A DNA stretch of 57,218 bases from Syntrophaceae bacterium UBA6109 (GCA_002428445.1 DIWJ01000027.1:1-57218); one strand, 5' to 3'; positions 26,549-36,106 are shown, counted from the first letter of the stretch. The notes: a model not told the origin generated them from the sequence alone. Numbers and translations are program-made.

Positions 26549-29278
26549 TCAACCGGCGCTCTTCGGCTTGCGCTCGGCCTCCGCCAAGGCGGCATGCGCT
26601 GCAGCCAGACGCGCGATCGGAACGCGGAAGGGAGAACAGGATACGTAATTCATGCCGGCGCGGTGACAGAAATCGATGGATTTCGGATCGCCGCCGTGTT
26701 CCCCGCAGATGCCCACCTTGAGGTCCGGCCGCGATCCCCTGCCTTTCCGGATGGCAATTTCGATGAGCTGTCCAACTCCTTCCTGGTCCAGGCTCTGGAA
26801 CGGATCTTCCGGAAGAATCTTGTGCTCCAGGTAGTACGGCAGGAACCCGCCGATGTCGTCCCGGGAAAAACCGAAGGTGGTCTGCGTCAGGTCGTTGGTG
26901 CCGAACGAAAAAAACTGGGCCTGCTGTGCGATCGCATCGGCCGTGAGGGCGGCGCGGGGAATCTCGATCATGGTACCGACTTGATAGGACAAGCGGATCC
27001 CTGTTTTCTTCATCACCTCTTCGGCGATGCGGCGAATGATGGCGTCCTGATGCCGGAATTCGGCGGCGGACCCGATCAGGGGAACCATGATTTCCGGATG
27101 GACCTCGATGCCGCCGGCAGCGAGCTCGGAAGCAGCCTCAAAAATGGCCTGGGCCTGCATCTCGGTAATTTCGGGATAGGCGATTCCCAGACGGCAGCCC
27201 CGGTGCCCGAGCATGGGATTGAGTTCATGCAGGGATTCTGCCCGCGCCCGGATCTTTTCTTCCGGGACACCCATCTCTGCGGCCAGTTCCTTTCGCTGCT
27301 GCGGGTCCAGATTGATGAATTCGTGCAGCGGCGGATCAAGCAGGCGGATGGTAACCGGCAGGCCCTGCATGGCCTTGAAGAGCCCGGTAAAATCCTTTTT
27401 CTGAAAAGGCAGCAGTTTCATGACCGCACGGCGTCGCTCTTCGGCGGTCTCGGCGAGGATCATCTCACGCATCGCTCGAATGCGCTCCGGGCCGAAAAAC
27501 ATGTGTTCCGTCCGCGTGAGGCCTATACCCTCGGCACCAAAGGCCCTTGCCTGAGCCGCATCCTGCGGCCGATCCGCATTCGTGCGGATCTTCAGCTTGC
27601 GGAAAGAATCAGCCCACTTCATCAGCAACTGGTAGGACTCGTTGGTATCCAGGTCCGGTTTGCTCGCGGGGATCTTGCCGAGATAGACGTGTCCCAAGGT
27701 ACCGTTGAGAGAGATCCAGTCCCCTTCGGCGATCCGGACTCCGCTCACCTGAAGAAGTTTCTTCCCCGCATCGATTTCCAGCGCGGAGCAGCCGACGATG
27801 CAGCATTTTCCCCAGCCGCGGGCCACGAGGGCCGCATGGCTCGTCATCCCGCCCTTTGCCGTGAGGATCGCCTCGGCGACGTGCATCCCCTGGACGTCTT
27901 CCGGCGACGTTTCGTTGCGCACCAGGATGACGGTCTTCCCTTCCTTCGACCACTTCGCCGCGTCCTCGGCGGTGAAGACGACCTGGCCGCTGCCGCCGCC
28001 GGGCCCTGCCGGCAAGCCCTTGGCGAGGAGCTTGGCCGTCTTTTCATGCACGGGGTCGAGGAGGTCGTGAAGCAGTTCATCCAGCTGGTTTGGTTTCACG
28101 CGCAGGACTGCTTCGACCTCGCGAATCAGGCCTTCTTTCACCATGTCGACGGCGATGATGATGGCCGCCGGTCCGTTTCGCTTCCCGGTGCGTGTCTGCA
28201 GCATCCAAAGGCGTCCCTGCTGAATCGTGAATTCGATATCCTGCATGTCGCGGTAATGCTTTTCCAGTTTTTCCCGCGCCGTGCAGAGTTCGCCGTACAG
28301 CACGGGCATGGCCTCTTCAAGACTCTGAAGATGCCGGGTGTGGTCGCCTTTTGTTGCGATGTTCAGGGGATTGGGCGTCCGGATTCCGGCGACGACATCC
28401 TCCCCCTGCGCATTGGTCAGCCATTCTCCGTAGAACAGGTTTTCTCCTGTCGCCGGATTCCGGCTGAAGGCAACACCGGTGGCGCTTTCGTTCCCCATGT
28501 TTCCGAAGACCATGGCCTGGACGTTCACCGCCGTTCCCCATTCGTCGGGGATCCTTTCGATGCGCCGGTACCGCACGGCCCGTTTGCCGTTCCAGCTTTG
28601 AAACACGGCGCCGATACCGCCCCACAGTTGTTCCGAAGGATCGTCCGGAAAGGGTTTGCCGAGGACCGTCTTGACCCTCTCCCGGAAGGAGGCGGTCAAG
28701 GTCTTGAGATCGGAGGCGCTCAGCTCCGTATCCAGCTTTACGCCCCTTTGCCGCTTCATCTCTTCCAGCAGATGTTCCAGTTGCAGGCGGATGCCTTTGC
28801 CATCTTCGGGTTCAATCCCCGCCGCCTTTTCCATGACGACGTCGGCGTACATCATGATCAGGCGACGGTAGGCGTCGTACACGAAACGCTCGTCCCCCGT
28901 CCGCGCGATCAGGCCGGGGATGGTCTTGCCCGTCAAGCCGACATTGAGAACGGTTTCCATCATGCCGGGCATGGAGCTCCGGGCGCCGGAACGCACAGAC
29001 ACCAGCAGCGGGTTCTCCGGATCGCCGAAACGGGCGCCCATGGTTGATGCGACAAAGTCGACGGCGCTTTCGACTTCCGATTGGAGCTCCGGCGGATAGG
29101 CTTTGCCGTGGGCGTAATAGTAGGTGCAAACCTCCGTGGTAATGGTGAAGCCCGGTGGGACCGGCAACCCGAGATGAGCCATCTCAGCCAGGTTTGCTCC
29201 TTTTCCGCCCAGGAGTTCCTTCATCTCCGCTCCGCCTTCCGCAACGGCGCCGCCGAAGCGATAAACATATTTCTTCAT
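26549..29278 (-). CDS. ppdK: Pyruvate, phosphate dikinase
   Basis: Interconverts pyruvate + ATP + Pi and phosphoenolpyruvate + AMP + PPi. In a syntroph it can feed gluconeogenesis or recover PPi made by AMP-forming CoA ligases. 909 residues. The N-terminal ATP-grasp domain has LLGGKGANLAEMAHLGLPVP and SVRSGARSSMPGMMETVLN. The swivelling phosphohistidine domain has GGMTSHAALVARGWGKCCI. The C-terminal PEP/pyruvate barrel ends with KVGICGEHGGDPKSI, holding the catalytic Cys. The ATG at 29278 follows AGAGGAGG by eight bases. Confidence 0.97.
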   Translation of the reverse strand: MKKYVYRFGGAVAEGGAEMKELLGGKGANLAEMAHLGLPVPPGFTITTEVCTYYYAHGKAYPPELQSEVESAVDFVASTMGARFGDPENPLLVSVRSGARSSMPGMMETVLNVGLTGKTIPGLIARTGDERFVYDAYRRLIMMYADVVMEKAAGIEPEDGKGIRLQLEHLLEEMKRQRGVKLDTELSASDLKTLTASFRERVKTVLGKPFPDDPSEQLWGGIGAVFQSWNGKRAVRYRRIERIPDEWGTAVNVQAMVFGNMGNESATGVAFSRNPATGENLFYGEWLTNAQGEDVVAGIRTPNPLNIATKGDHTRHLQSLEEAMPVLYGELCTAREKLEKHYRDMQDIEFTIQQGRLWMLQTRTGKRNGPAAIIIAVDMVKEGLIREVEAVLRVKPNQLDELLHDLLDPVHEKTAKLLAKGLPAGPGGGSGQVVFTAEDAAKWSKEGKTVILVRNETSPEDVQGMHVAEAILTAKGGMTSHAALVARGWGKCCIVGCSALEIDAGKKLLQVSGVRIAEGDWISLNGTLGHVYLGKIPASKPDLDTNESYQLLMKWADSFRKLKIRTNADRPQDAAQARAFGAEGIGLTRTEHMFFGPERIRAMREMILAETAEERRRAVMKLLPFQKKDFTGLFKAMQGLPVTIRLLDPPLHEFINLDPQQRKELAAEMGVPEEKIRARAESLHELNPMLGHRGCRLGIAYPEITEMQAQAIFEAASELAAGGIEVHPEIMVPLIGSAAEFRHQDAIIRRIAEEVMKKTGIRLSYQVGTMIEIPRAALTADAIAQQAQFFSFGTNDLTQTTFGFSRDDIGGFLPYYLEHKILPEDPFQSLDQEGVGQLIEIAIRKGRGSRPDLKVGICGEHGGDPKSIDFCHRAGMNYVSCSPFRVPIARLAAAHAALAEAERKPKSAG

Positions 29279-29493
29279 GACGAAATCCTCCTCTGCCTGA
29301 TATTTACCCCTGCATCGAAGAACCGATCCTGCAAAAAATGAATGCTGATGCCGTTTCGATTGTGGCGGACTTGAAAAACCCGTTGAAATATCGGCCGGGG
29401 AACCCATCAGCCCGGTGTCCCTGGGAGAAAAGCAGCGGGAGGTTTGTTACCACTAAATGGCCTCCGTGACAATGGATTCCTTTGTGTCCGCGG

Positions 29494-29554
29494 CCTGCCG
29501 GCGTTTCCCCGCCGGCAGGTCAAAAAAAGGCCGGAGCATTGGCCTCCGGCCTTT
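29494..29554 (-). terminator. Tandem hairpins ending the atpE-dCache transcript
   Basis: Two stems lie between the dCache gene end (29584) and ppdK. In minus-strand order, AAAGGCCGGAG / CTCCGGCCTTT (29526-29554, loop seven bases) is followed by seven T: a good intrinsic terminator. CCTGCCGGCG / CGCCGGCAGG (29494-29519, loop six) follows and may add efficiency. Confidence 0.85.
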
Positions 29555-29583
29555 GTGTCAGCGGCGGTAACATCGAGGAACGG

Positions 29584-30897
29584 CTATTTGTCGTCCTCAT
29601 CCTCTTCTTCGTCGAATTTCACTTCCTCCGATCCCTCCGGGACCTCGGCTTCGAGCGAGCGCGTAATGCCGCGCGCAAGAAGAAGGAGGATCAGGAAGAG
29701 AATCACGACGGAGACGACAAGAATGATGATGATCGTTGCAGACCAGGCCTTGGCTTCCTTCTCGATATTGCGGGAGGTCGCGATGGCCGCCTCGTTGTAC
29801 TTGTCGACATCCAAGCCCATCCCGATCCAGCCGAAACCGCCGGGCGCGGGCATTTCCTTGGAATAATGTTTGATCGGCGCGTAGGCGACGAATTTTGTAT
29901 GTCCGCCGAACCGGTACATCTTGATACCCGATTTTCCGGCGGTGGCGTCCTTGTCGATGGCGGGCAACTGCGGATCCATGAAACCCAACTGCCGGAGATT
30001 GAGCACCATTTCGCCCTTCTTGGTCATCTCCTGAGAGTTCTTGTCGTTCAGGGCGGGGACGGGGGTTCCATCCGGATAAAGGCCGGCGATGTGGTAGTCG
30101 TTGGGATGTGAAATGACCAAACCGCGGGAATCGACCATATAGGCATAATTGCCCGTGTTGGCGTCGGCTTCAAAAACGTATCCGGACTGCGTAGGAATGA
30201 TGTGGTCCGTAAAGCCGGCAAGCTGCCTGTAATCCAGCGCCAGCGCGATGACGCCCGCAAAGCCCTGCTTATCGAAAACAGGAGCCGCGAGGCGGATCAC
30301 TCCCGTGAAGCGCTTTCCCTTTTCAAATTCCATCCGATTGACATACCATCCGGTCACGGGGGAGATGTAGGCTTCACCCTTGGCCCTGCTTTTTGCCGCG
30401 GCAAAGTACTCCTCGGTCTTGTACGCCGTGTTGGCCGAACTGCCGACGCTGACCAGTTGCGATTTGGGAACAATCTCTCCGTTGCTGATCTTGATCAGTT
30501 CCTTGCCCGACTTGTCGATCAGGGCCATCTCCGTGTACAGCATTGCCGAGACCTGGCGGATCTTGCCGTCCTCCTTGACCCAGATCGGTTTGCGATTATC
30601 CTGGACAAACTGCTTATAAGCCGTCTCCGTAGCGGGGAGGATTGTTGCAACCAGGACATCCTTTTCCCTTTCGCGCAGAAAATTGGCGACTTCGTCCGCC
30701 ACATTCACGGCTCGGGCCTTGATCTCTTCCTGCGCTTTCTGATCGAGAACGGTCACGGCCTTTTCCTTGATGGTAACCCCTAGCTTGAAAATACCGTTGG
30801 CGATCAGCAAGGCCATCAACGATAAGGGGATTACGATAAGCAGGAAGAAGACTCTCGCAACCGTGAACAACTGCCTATCTTTCGTAGGTATGGTCAT
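29584..30897 (-). CDS. Stand-alone double-Cache (dCache) membrane receptor without output domain
   Basis: 437 residues. An N-terminal membrane helix (about 13-35) precedes a large periplasmic region that reads as a dCache_1 sensor: AMLYTEMALIDKSGKELIKI, YISPVTGWYVNRMEFEKGKR, GVIALALDYRQLAGFTD, then GLVISHPNDYHIAGLY. A second helix (about 386-411) ends in a short acidic tail (VKFDEEEDEDDK). No HAMP, methyl-accepting, kinase or cyclase domain follows, so any signal must pass through the membrane helices or a partner. It starts 40 bases after the c-subunit gene at 30938 and probably shares its transcript. Confidence 0.83.
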   Translation of the reverse strand: MTIPTKDRQLFTVARVFFLLIVIPLSLMALLIANGIFKLGVTIKEKAVTVLDQKAQEEIKARAVNVADEVANFLREREKDVLVATILPATETAYKQFVQDNRKPIWVKEDGKIRQVSAMLYTEMALIDKSGKELIKISNGEIVPKSQLVSVGSSANTAYKTEEYFAAAKSRAKGEAYISPVTGWYVNRMEFEKGKRFTGVIRLAAPVFDKQGFAGVIALALDYRQLAGFTDHIIPTQSGYVFEADANTGNYAYMVDSRGLVISHPNDYHIAGLYPDGTPVPALNDKNSQEMTKKGEMVLNLRQLGFMDPQLPAIDKDATAGKSGIKMYRFGGHTKFVAYAPIKHYSKEMPAPGGFGWIGMGLDVDKYNEAAIATSRNIEKEAKAWSATIIIILVVSVVILFLILLLLARGITRSLEAEVPEGSEEVKFDEEEDEDDK

Positions 30898-30937
30898 TTT
30901 TCCCCCCTAACGGTCGTTATTTCGGTTCGATAGGAAC

Positions 30938-31315
30938 TTAACCAACCAGAAAATACTTCATGTAGGGGTTCGCATACAGCAGTACGAGTGATACGACAAG
31001 TGCGTAGATGGCGATGGATTCCGCCATGGCCATGCCGACGAGCATCGTCATCATGATTTTTCCCTGAACGCCGGGATTTCTGCCGACGGCCGAGCAGGCG
31101 CCGCTGGCGGCTGTCCCGATTCCGAGTCCCGCGCCTACGGCTCCCACGCCGATGGCAAAACCCGCCGCAATCATGGCGCCGACCGCAAAGAGGACCTTGG
31201 TGTAGGATTCGCCGCCGGCCGGAATGGCCTCAGCTGCGAGCAGAGGTGAAGAAACCAATATTGCTGCAATCGTTGCCGTCAGAGTTGCCATTCTTTTCCC
31301 CATTGTGCTGAACAT
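30938..31315 (-). CDS. atpE: ATP synthase F0 subunit c, paralogue 1, with signal-peptide-like extension
   Basis: 125 residues. A hydrophobic leader ending near LLAAEA precedes the two-helix hairpin of the rotor ring. Helix 1 is glycine-rich (GAVGAGLGIGTAASGACSAV); the polar loop is GRNPGVQG. Helix 2 carries the ion-binding Glu in AMAESIAIYALVVSL. The Gln needed with Glu-Ser for sodium binding (Ilyobacter Gln32) is Ile here, which favours protons. The ATG at 31315 has GGGGGAG six bases upstream. It is 15 kb from atpB and sits in front of a dCache receptor gene, an unusual place. A second paralogue is at 53077. Confidence 0.92.
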   Translation of the reverse strand: MFSTMGKRMATLTATIAAILVSSPLLAAEAIPAGGESYTKVLFAVGAMIAAGFAIGVGAVGAGLGIGTAASGACSAVGRNPGVQGKIMMTMLVGMAMAESIAIYALVVSLVLLYANPYMKYFLVG

Positions 31316-31807
31316 CTTTGTCTCCCCCTTCACACGAGATTTTTTCCTTCTCCCGAATTGGCTTATAACATGGTTTCTTTTTTCGAGAAAGAAGGTTGCA
31401 ACCGGCGTTTCTTTTGCAATGCATGTGCCATTAGAGCAGCGCACAGGAGGATGCGGTCAATCCGTCGTCAGGACTGCGAAATCGCCGTACTGCCTTACAG
31501 GCGGCAAAGGCGGCGGGGGGCTTTTTCTTGAACGTTTCATTCAAGACCCGCCCGGGATTGAACAAATAGTTGAAGCTGCTTTCACTCGGCAGCGCCGCTT
31601 CTGCAATTTCTGGAGAAGCCGGTTGATGGCACGACGGCGGAGGCGGCCTCACGAGCGAACCTCCAGATTCTTATTGAAAAAGCCCGTATCTGTCGGTACT
31701 ATGCCTATCCATTGCCCCATCTCAAATCGGATCGACCTGAACAGACAAGTGCAAGGGGTTCTCCGAGCGGAGGGGGCGCGAATCCCCGCATATTTTGGGA
31801 AACCACC
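31316..31807. other. Gene-poor divergent region between atpE paralogue 1 and a small membrane protein
   Basis: 492 bases with no convincing gene. On the minus strand TATAAG (near 31365) could be a -10 element for the c-subunit gene, but no good -35 is seen. Small inverted repeats are present: GGTTGCAACC near 31403, and CTTGAA / TTCAAG at about 31527-31545. No known RNA signature was recognised. Confidence 0.4.
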
Positions 31808-31984
31808 ATGCAGGAATTGCTGACGGCCGTCACCTATCTCGTCGCGTGGCTGATTTGCGAGTGGGTGATCGGGATTGAGAGCGGATTGGCCAAGTTGAGT
31901 GTCTCCCTGGGAGCGGCGGTTCTCATCTATATCTGGATTGCCGTGCGGGACCATCGTGAAAAAAGGGATAACAAGCCCGATTGA
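31808..31984 (+). CDS. Small two-helix membrane protein (58 aa), function unknown
   Basis: 58 residues with two likely membrane segments (TAVTYLVAWLICEWVIGI and LSVSLGAAVLIYIWIAV) and a charged C-terminus (RDHREKRDNKPD). The ATG at 31808 lacks a clear ribosome site, so the start is uncertain. It lies 47 bases before the sensor-kinase gene on the same strand and may be translated with it. I do not recognise a family. Confidence 0.45.
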   Translation: MQELLTAVTYLVAWLICEWVIGIESGLAKLSVSLGAAVLIYIWIAVRDHREKRDNKPD

Positions 31985-32031
31985 TCCCGCGGAATCGCTT
32001 TCATCATCTTATTGAGACAGGGCAGCGAACG

Positions 32032-34659
32032 ATGGAGACGGCCGGCGTCGAAAATACGGATACCTCCCGCAAGGTGCGGATCCAGGCATCGATATGGTTC
32101 GCTTCGACGCTGGTGATTGTCCTCATTCTGCTGTTCAGCTTCACCATCCGCCACGCCCGTGAACAGGACATCATCGATCAGTACGGCCAGCAACAGACGG
32201 TGATCGCGAAGGCGGCGGCAGTTTCCGTTGAAGATCTGCTGTCGAATATTCAAAAAAGTCTGCTGGTCCTTTCGAGACTGCCCGGTGTGAGGAAGCTGAA
32301 GCCCCGCGAAACGGTGGAAAATATGAGGGTCGTCCATGACAGCCTCGCCGGCAGAGTCCGATGGATTATGCGATTGGATGAAGAGGGCGTGGTCCTTTCC
32401 GGTTATCCCGCTTCACCCGCAGACGGCATGCTCGGGAAGTCTTTTTCCGAAGAGGAATTTTTCCGTGCGATCGAGAAGGAGCGGAAACCTTACATCGGCA
32501 GCGGCCGTCCGATCGCCGCCATCGATACTGCAGAAAAAATCCTTGTGATGATCGGTGTTCCGAAATTCAACACGGCGAATCATTTTTCGGGTGCTGTTCT
32601 TGCGAGCATGCCGTTTTCCGTGATCTCGGATCTGTGCAACCGCGCCAGTCGGGAGATCATGACGCATGAATTCTGGCTGATGGACGGGAAAGGGCGCTTC
32701 TTTCTGCACCCCGACGGCAGAAGGATCGGTACCGTCGCCGACTTTCCGTCCTATCCGAAAGGCGACGAAACGGAGTCGACCTTTCTGGAGGTTCTCCGCA
32801 GAGGTGAAGCGGGAAGCGGCGATTTTCTTGTGCCGGATGCGCAGGGGAACCGTCAGCGTACCATCATTTCCTACGCCCCGATTTCTCTGGGCAAGGACCA
32901 CCATTGGACCGTGGCCTTCATTACGCAGAGGGAGAACGTCATATCCCTTTTCCGCGTCACCTTTGTCAATTTTCTATTCGGTTCTCTGGCGCTGATCGCA
33001 GTCGTGATCATTGCCAGCAGCATCATCGCCCGCCGGAGCATCCGGGGGATGCGCTTCCGGGAGGAGCTCAAGAGACTGCGGGAGCGAGATCAATGGCTGG
33101 AGATGCTCCTCCACGAGAAAAAAACCATGGAGGGGATTGTCGAGGGGTCGCCGATCCCCATGTTTGTCGTTGACAAGGACCATAAGGTGATTCTCTGGAA
33201 TCGCGCCTGCGCGGAACTCACGGGTTACGATGCCAAAGAAATGATCGGCAGGAACCGCCAGTACCTTCCGTTCTATTCCGAGGAAAGACCCGTCATCGCC
33301 GATCTGATCCTCGACCAGGACTTCGAGGGCTTGAGCCGGTATTACGGCACGAAGATGATCCGGGCATCGCAGACGATCCGCGGCGCTTATGAAGCCAGGG
33401 ACTTCTTTGCAAACCTCGGGGGGCGAAAATGCCATCTGTATTTCCTGGCCGCGCCGATTTACGACGAAAAAGGAAGCATTATTGCCGCCATCGAAACGTT
33501 GCAGGACGTTTCGCGGGAAGAGGCGATGGCGAAGAATCTCCAGGAATACGCCAAAACACTCCATGAGGAATTGTTGGAGAATATCCGCCTCCGGAAAGAG
33601 ATCGGGTCCCTGTACAATTACCTTTCCTCCATCGTGAAAAGCCTCCCGGATGATCTCTACGAGGTCGGTGAGGACGGGACGGCGCGGCGTGTGGGCGAAG
33701 AGAGGTCTTCCGGTCAGGGAATCTGCGGGGGCGGCAAAGGAGTGCCCCTGGCGACGTTGTTTCCGCCCGAACACCGGGATTTCGTGCTCTCAAAATGGGA
33801 AGAGGCCAAGAGAGAGTTGGCGTCTCATTATGAAATTGAGGAAAAGATCGACAACGTAACAAAGAGACACCTCCTGATCACGACGACGCCGATTAAGGGT
33901 TCCGCCTCTCATCTGCTCGTCGTGCGCGACGTCACGGAACTGAAGAATCTCGAGAAGATGTATTATGAAAGCCAGAAGCTCGCCGCGGTAGGACAGCTTT
34001 CCGCCGGTATTGCTCATGAGGTTCGCAATCCGCTGTCCTCCATCAAGATGAGCCTGCAGATTCTGGAAAAGAGGATGCAGCCGCAGGGAAACGACCTCAA
34101 ACGATTCAAGATCGCACAGAAGGAAGTGGAGCATCTGGAGCAGCTCGTCAAAGATGTCCTGATCTATGCAAAGCCGTCTGCACCTCGCAAGATACCGGTC
34201 GATGCGCGGAAGATCGTTGAAGGTGCATTCGCCATGGCCGAGAAATATCTGTCGGAACACCCGGTGCGTATCGAGACGAATTTTGCCGCCGCGCTTCCCC
34301 CGGTCGATGTCGACGTGGAAATGATGAAGCAGGCCTTCCTGAACATTGTCCTCAACGCCATCGACGCGATGGCCCCGGACGGTTTCCTGAAAATATCGGC
34401 CCTTCGCGGATCGGACAATCGTTTCGTTACGGTCGAATTCGAGGACAACGGATGTGGGATCGATGAACAGGACCTGCCCCATGCCTTCAATCCGTTTTTC
34501 ACGAAGAAACAATACGGGACGGGTTTGGGGCTGACCCAGGTCAAGAAGATCGTGGAGATGCATGGAGGCCGCGTGGGGATCGTCAGCCGCGCGGGTGAAG
34601 GATGCCGGGTGATCGTCGATCTGCCGATTGCGGGCATCCAGGAGATGGCGAAGGGATGA
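32032..34659 (+). CDS. Membrane sensor histidine kinase (dCache-PAS-HisKA-HATPase)
   Basis: 875 residues from the ATG at 32032 (an in-frame TTG at 31981 has no ribosome site). Helix 1 lies at about 19-37 and helix 2 at about 310-333; the periplasmic part between them reads as a double Cache sensor (LDEEGVVLSGYPA, FWLMDGKGRFFLHPDG). A PAS domain follows at about 375-500 (MFVVDKDHKVILWNRACAEL), then a second PAS-like segment. The HisKA box is LSAGIAHEVRNPLSSIK with phospho-His662. HATPase boxes follow: NIVLNAIDAM, DNGCGID and GTGLGL. It pairs with the NtrC-type regulator 55 bases downstream. The ligand is unknown, perhaps a small carboxylate as for many Cache kinases. Confidence 0.93.
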   Translation: METAGVENTDTSRKVRIQASIWFASTLVIVLILLFSFTIRHAREQDIIDQYGQQQTVIAKAAAVSVEDLLSNIQKSLLVLSRLPGVRKLKPRETVENMRVVHDSLAGRVRWIMRLDEEGVVLSGYPASPADGMLGKSFSEEEFFRAIEKERKPYIGSGRPIAAIDTAEKILVMIGVPKFNTANHFSGAVLASMPFSVISDLCNRASREIMTHEFWLMDGKGRFFLHPDGRRIGTVADFPSYPKGDETESTFLEVLRRGEAGSGDFLVPDAQGNRQRTIISYAPISLGKDHHWTVAFITQRENVISLFRVTFVNFLFGSLALIAVVIIASSIIARRSIRGMRFREELKRLRERDQWLEMLLHEKKTMEGIVEGSPIPMFVVDKDHKVILWNRACAELTGYDAKEMIGRNRQYLPFYSEERPVIADLILDQDFEGLSRYYGTKMIRASQTIRGAYEARDFFANLGGRKCHLYFLAAPIYDEKGSIIAAIETLQDVSREEAMAKNLQEYAKTLHEELLENIRLRKEIGSLYNYLSSIVKSLPDDLYEVGEDGTARRVGEERSSGQGICGGGKGVPLATLFPPEHRDFVLSKWEEAKRELASHYEIEEKIDNVTKRHLLITTTPIKGSASHLLVVRDVTELKNLEKMYYESQKLAAVGQLSAGIAHEVRNPLSSIKMSLQILEKRMQPQGNDLKRFKIAQKEVEHLEQLVKDVLIYAKPSAPRKIPVDARKIVEGAFAMAEKYLSEHPVRIETNFAAALPPVDVDVEMMKQAFLNIVLNAIDAMAPDGFLKISALRGSDNRFVTVEFEDNGCGIDEQDLPHAFNPFFTKKQYGTGLGLTQVKKIVEMHGGRVGIVSRAGEGCRVIVDLPIAGIQEMAKG

Positions 34660-34714
34660 GAATCGTTGCCGCCGTGGGGAAGGCGGAAATCCGCCGGGGC
34701 AAAAGGAATCGGAC

Positions 34715-36094
34715 ATGGCCAAGATTCTGATCATTGATGATGACCGTTCGATTTGCGAAACGCTGGAGATGTATCTTTCCGAGGAAGGGTACGAAGTCCA
34801 GTCGGCGCTGACCGGCACGGAAGGCCTCAATCGTTTTGTGGAGACATCACCGGATGTGGTGATCCTCGACATCCGTCTGCCCGATGTGAATGGATTCACG
34901 ATTCTCGAGGATCTCCGGGAAGAAAACGAAGACGTGAAGGTGATCATGATCACCGCCTTTCACGACATGGAATCCACGATCCGCGCCATGAAAATGGGGG
35001 CCTTCGATTATATCCATAAGCCCGTCAACGTGGATGAGCTTGACATCGCGATCAAGAAGGCAATCCGCACGACGGAACTGGAGAAGAAGATTCATGGCCT
35101 CCTGATGGAGCCCTCGCGCGCCTTCAAGGTCGGGGATATCGTCGGCACGAACCGTCAGATGCGGGACATCTTCAAGGTCATCGGCGTCGTTTCCCAGAAT
35201 CGGGCGACGGTTCTGATTCAGGGGGAGAGCGGGACAGGCAAGGAACTCATCGCGAAGGTGATTCACAACAACACGGCCGTCGATGAGCCGTACATCGGGG
35301 TGAACTGCTCGGCCATCGTGGACACGCTCCTGGAATCGGAGTTGTTCGGTCATGAAAAGGGATCTTTCACCGGGGCGGTCGTTCGAAAACTCGGCAAATT
35401 CGAGCTCGCCCGTTACGGCACGGTCTTTCTTGACGAGATCAGCGAAATGTCGCTGAATCTCCAGTCGAAGCTCCTGAGGGTGCTCCAGGAGATGGAATTC
35501 GAAAGGGTTGGCGGAAAGGATCGAGTCGAAGTGCACGCCCGGATCATTGCGGCGACCAACAAGGACCTCAAGACGCTGGTGGAGGAAGGAAAATTCCGTG
35601 AAGATCTCTATTACCGGCTGAACATCGTCGTCATCACCATTCCGCCTCTCCGTGAGCGCAGGGAGGATATCCCTTCCCTGGTGGAATACCTTCTGTCCAA
35701 GATCAATCTGGATCTTCATAAACGGGTCCTCGGTGTCTCGGATGACGTGATGGAAATGTTCCATCGCTACAGCTGGCCGGGGAATATCCGCGAGTTGGAG
35801 AACCTCCTCATCCGGGCCTGCGTGGTCTCGAAGGGACAACTCCTGCAGCCGGAGGATTTTCCGGAACTTCAGGAGCGAAAGACGCCGGAACCGTCCGCAT
35901 GCCGGGAACCGGCAAACGAGTTCATGAAGGACGGACGCTTCCTGACGCTCGACGAAATGGAAGAGCGGTATATCCGCAAGGTTCTGAAGGAAACGACGAA
36001 AAACAAGGGCGGGATCTGCGAGCTCCTCGGGATTTCCAGGCCGACCCTGGAGAGAAAGCTGGAGAAGTATGGCATTGCGTTCGAGCGCGACTGA
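34715..36094 (+). CDS. Sigma54-dependent response regulator (NtrC family)
   Basis: 459 residues. Receiver domain with phospho-acceptor Asp52 (VVILDIRLPD). The AAA+ domain has Walker A GESGTGKE near 170, the sigma54-contact loop as GSFTGA at 216-221 (usual form GAFTGA), Walker B GTVFLDEI and the arginine-finger region (FREDLYYRLN). A Fis-type helix-turn-helix closes the protein (KGGICELLGISRPTLERKLE). It activates sigma54 promoters when phosphorylated by the upstream kinase. The ATG at 34715 follows AAGGA. No convincing sigma54 promoter was found in this window, so its targets lie elsewhere. Confidence 0.95.
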   Translation: MAKILIIDDDRSICETLEMYLSEEGYEVQSALTGTEGLNRFVETSPDVVILDIRLPDVNGFTILEDLREENEDVKVIMITAFHDMESTIRAMKMGAFDYIHKPVNVDELDIAIKKAIRTTELEKKIHGLLMEPSRAFKVGDIVGTNRQMRDIFKVIGVVSQNRATVLIQGESGTGKELIAKVIHNNTAVDEPYIGVNCSAIVDTLLESELFGHEKGSFTGAVVRKLGKFELARYGTVFLDEISEMSLNLQSKLLRVLQEMEFERVGGKDRVEVHARIIAATNKDLKTLVEEGKFREDLYYRLNIVVITIPPLRERREDIPSLVEYLLSKINLDLHKRVLGVSDDVMEMFHRYSWPGNIRELENLLIRACVVSKGQLLQPEDFPELQERKTPEPSACREPANEFMKDGRFLTLDEMEERYIRKVLKETTKNKGGICELLGISRPTLERKLEKYGIAFERD

Positions 36095-36106
36095 CGGGGG
36101 ACGGGC

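Noticed and set aside
26501..29047. Long open frame antisense to ppdK (and similar ones antisense to ileS, rpoD and hisG)
   Set aside because: They mirror highly conserved genes, have no ribosome sites or recognisable motifs, and arise from the G+C-rich codon pattern.
30938..31315. Sodium-type ATP synthase c ring
   Set aside because: Glu-Ser and Tyr of the sodium site are present, but the required Gln of helix 1 is Ile (Met in the second copy), so proton use is more likely.
31627..31645. Possible sigma54 promoter starting TGGCACG
   Set aside because: The -12 TTGC element is missing at the required spacing. TGGCAC near 44077 before nfnA fails for the same reason.
31431..31652. Minus-strand open frame in the gap before the small membrane protein
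   Set aside because: Low-complexity, Pro/Ala/Ser-rich, no ribosome site and no similarity to known families that I can see.
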